Source: Asticcacaulis sp. AND118
Lineage (GTDB): Bacteria; Pseudomonadota; Alphaproteobacteria; Caulobacterales; Caulobacteraceae
Assembly (NCBI RefSeq): GCF_020535245.1
Contig: NZ_CP084910.1
Span: 2,580,501-2,644,500, forward strand
DNA: 64,000 nucleotides
Reading direction: 5' to 3'
Made by a program: the position numbers and the translations under genes. Under the pieces are notes generated by a model. That model was not told the origin of the DNA. It was given only the letters and a program-made list of their open reading frames with translations, and did no database searches. Below are positions 62,716 through 64,000 of the stretch, piece by piece (positions within the stretch are counted from its first letter, which is position 1; each line of letters starts with the position of its first letter).

Positions 62716-64000
62716 AGCAGCCCCCGGATGGTTTCCAGAATTTCCGCCGTCTCCGCATCGCGGGCCAGCATATCGTCAATAATGTCCTGCGGATTACGCA
62801 ACGCGGCCTTTTCCGGGGCGTTGGGGTTTTTCACCGACAGGTCAAAGGTGTCATCGTTCAGATCGCCGCGCGCCACGCTCCAGCTTTGCGGGCCAGTGAC
62901 CCTGGTTTTCTGCTTTTCGACAAAATCGCTCAGGTCATCGTCATTGAGCGGATTGGTCTTGCCCAGGGAGCGGCCCGGATCGAGCTGATAAAACCAGATT
63001 GTCCGCGTCGCCGATCCCTTTTCAAAGAACAGCACCACCGTCTTGACGCCCGCCCCCTGAAACGTACCCTGCGGACAATCGAGAATGGTGTGCAGGTCGC
63101 AGGTTTCCAGCAGTTCCTTGCGCAAGGCCACGCTGGCCTGATCGCTATTGCTGAGGAAGGTGTTCTTGATCACCACCGCCGCCCGCCCCCCGGCCTTCAG
63201 CTTACGGATAAAGTGTTGCAGGAACAGATAGGCGGTCTCCCCCGTGCGAATGGGGAAGTTTTGCTGCACTTCGCGCCGCTCACCGCCGCCAAACGGCGGA
63301 TTGGCCAGAATGACGTGGTGACGGTCCTTTTCCTGAATATCCAGCACGTTTTCATTTAAGCTATTGGTGTGGATCAGGTTCGGCGCTTCGATCCCGTGCA
63401 GGATCATGTTCATGATGCCGATAATATAGGCCAGACCCTTCTTTTCCTGCCCGAAGAAGGTGTTCTTTTGTAAGGTTTCCCAATCGACGCCGCGCAGATT
63501 ACCCTGACGCATATAATCATAGGCTTCGCACAGGAAGCCCGCCGATCCGACCGCGCCGTCATAGACGGTTTCGCCGATTTTGGGATCGACCACCCTGATC
63601 ATCGCCCGGATCAACGGACGCGGCGTGTAATATTCGCCGCCATTGCGGCCGGCATTGCCCATGCGCCGGATGCGGGTTTCATAAAGCTGCGACAGCTCGT
63701 GACGCTGCGCCTGCGTGTTGAACGAGAGGGAGTCGATCTGCTCCAGCACGTCGCGCAGGATATAGCCCGAACGGAATTTGTTGCGCAGTTCGCTGAACAC
63801 CTCACCGATCTTGTATTCGATGGTGCGCGGGCCGGTCGCCGTCTGTTTGAATTTGGCCAGATAGGGGAACAGCTCCTGATCGACAAAGCCGATCAGGTCG
63901 TCACCGGTCAGGGCGGCATTGTGGTCAAACGCACCGTCTTTTTTCGGCGCGGCCCAGCGATCCCATTGGAACGCACCGGTTATAATCGGGCTGTAGGTAT
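62712..64000 (-). CDS. hsdM: Type I restriction-modification methyltransferase HsdM, 5' end outside window
   Basis: The frame is open from the window edge: residues TYSPIITGAFQWDRW and DDLIGFVDQELFPYLAKFKQ precede the first internal start at 63800, so the gene begins beyond 64000. Motif I-like ETVYDGAVGSAGFLCEAYDY and motif IV VILANPPFGGGERR are present, with EYYTPRPLIRAMIRVVDP before them, as in N6-adenine HsdM. It methylates adenine at the HsdS-specified site. The visible part is 429 codons. Confidence 0.92.
   Translation of the reverse strand, partial: TYSPIITGAFQWDRWAAPKKDGAFDHNAALTGDDLIGFVDQELFPYLAKFKQTATGPRTIEYKIGEVFSELRNKFRSGYILRDVLEQIDSLSFNTQAQRHELSQLYETRIRRMGNAGRNGGEYYTPRPLIRAMIRVVDPKIGETVYDGAVGSAGFLCEAYDYMRQGNLRGVDWETLQKNTFFGQEKKGLAYIIGIMNMILHGIEAPNLIHTNSLNENVLDIQEKDRHHVILANPPFGGGERREVQQNFPIRTGETAYLFLQHFIRKLKAGGRAAVVIKNTFLSNSDQASVALRKELLETCDLHTILDCPQGTFQGAGVKTVVLFFEKGSATRTIWFYQLDPGRSLGKTNPLNDDDLSDFVEKQKTRVTGPQSWSVARGDLNDDTFDLSVKNPNAPEKAALRNPQDIIDDMLARDAETAEILETIRGLL

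Noticed and set aside
62712-63800. A complete HsdM starting at 63800
   Set aside because: The codon there is an internal GTG; upstream codons continue as convincing HsdM N-terminal sequence to the window edge, so the gene is partial.

Overview
The window looks like chromosomal DNA of a GC-rich alphaproteobacterium of the Caulobacterales, probably Asticcacaulis or a close relative. The main reasons are a GcrA cell-cycle regulator, a Rhodobacter-type gene transfer agent (GTA) structural cluster, a TonB receptor/tryptophan-halogenase/LacI locus of the type common in Caulobacteraceae, DUF2336 and UPF0260 proteins, and many GC-rich palindromic intergenic repeats. The genus is an inference from gene content, not a database match.

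Layout. Bases 1-9.3 kb (minus strand) hold a GTA head-tail operon from a prohead protease to the giant tail protein. Every downstream gene is in order, but the portal gene survives only as a C-terminal stub and no terminase is present on the upstream side. Bases 9.7-23.6 kb are mostly housekeeping: an SDR/TetR divergent pair with a strong palindromic operator, UPF0260, a Uup-like ABC-F ATPase, a secreted Pro/Gln-rich protein, DUF2336, AsmA, an M3 peptidase, a helical-repeat protein and a LysR regulator.

Bases 23.7-47.0 kb form an amino-acid catabolism region. A leucine (liu) operon (methylcrotonyl-CoA carboxylase beta and alpha, methylglutaconyl-CoA hydratase, isovaleryl-CoA dehydrogenase, HMG-CoA lyase) is followed by a convergent operon of a giant 2-oxoacid:ferredoxin oxidoreductase, a Leu/Phe/Val dehydrogenase and a 3-hydroxyisobutyryl-CoA hydrolase-like protein, with a divergent Lrp regulator. 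Next comes a lysine/pipecolate module: piperideine-2-carboxylate reductase-like, pipecolate-oxidase-like, an ALDH7-type semialdehyde dehydrogenase, glutaryl-CoA dehydrogenase, a family III CoA-transferase and a ThDP decarboxylase-like enzyme. Together these suggest routes from branched-chain amino acids and lysine to acyl-CoA intermediates.

Bases 47.3-50.8 kb carry a methyltransferase, a chemoreceptor, tRNA-Gly(CCC) and gcrA, whose upstream region is dense in DnaA-box and NrdR-box-like motifs. Bases 50.8-60.1 kb carry two flavin-dependent halogenase-like genes, a TonB-dependent receptor, a LacI regulator and a 4-hydroxyphenylpyruvate dioxygenase-like gene. The window ends in a type I restriction-modification locus (hsdM-hsdS-hsdR) in which HsdR has lost its first helicase lobe, including Walker A and the DEAH box.

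The gaps are populated by palindromic repeats in several sequence families, often as large inverted pairs. In several places they run into coding sequence and supply C-termini and stop codons, and in one enzyme they sit in-frame inside the protein.
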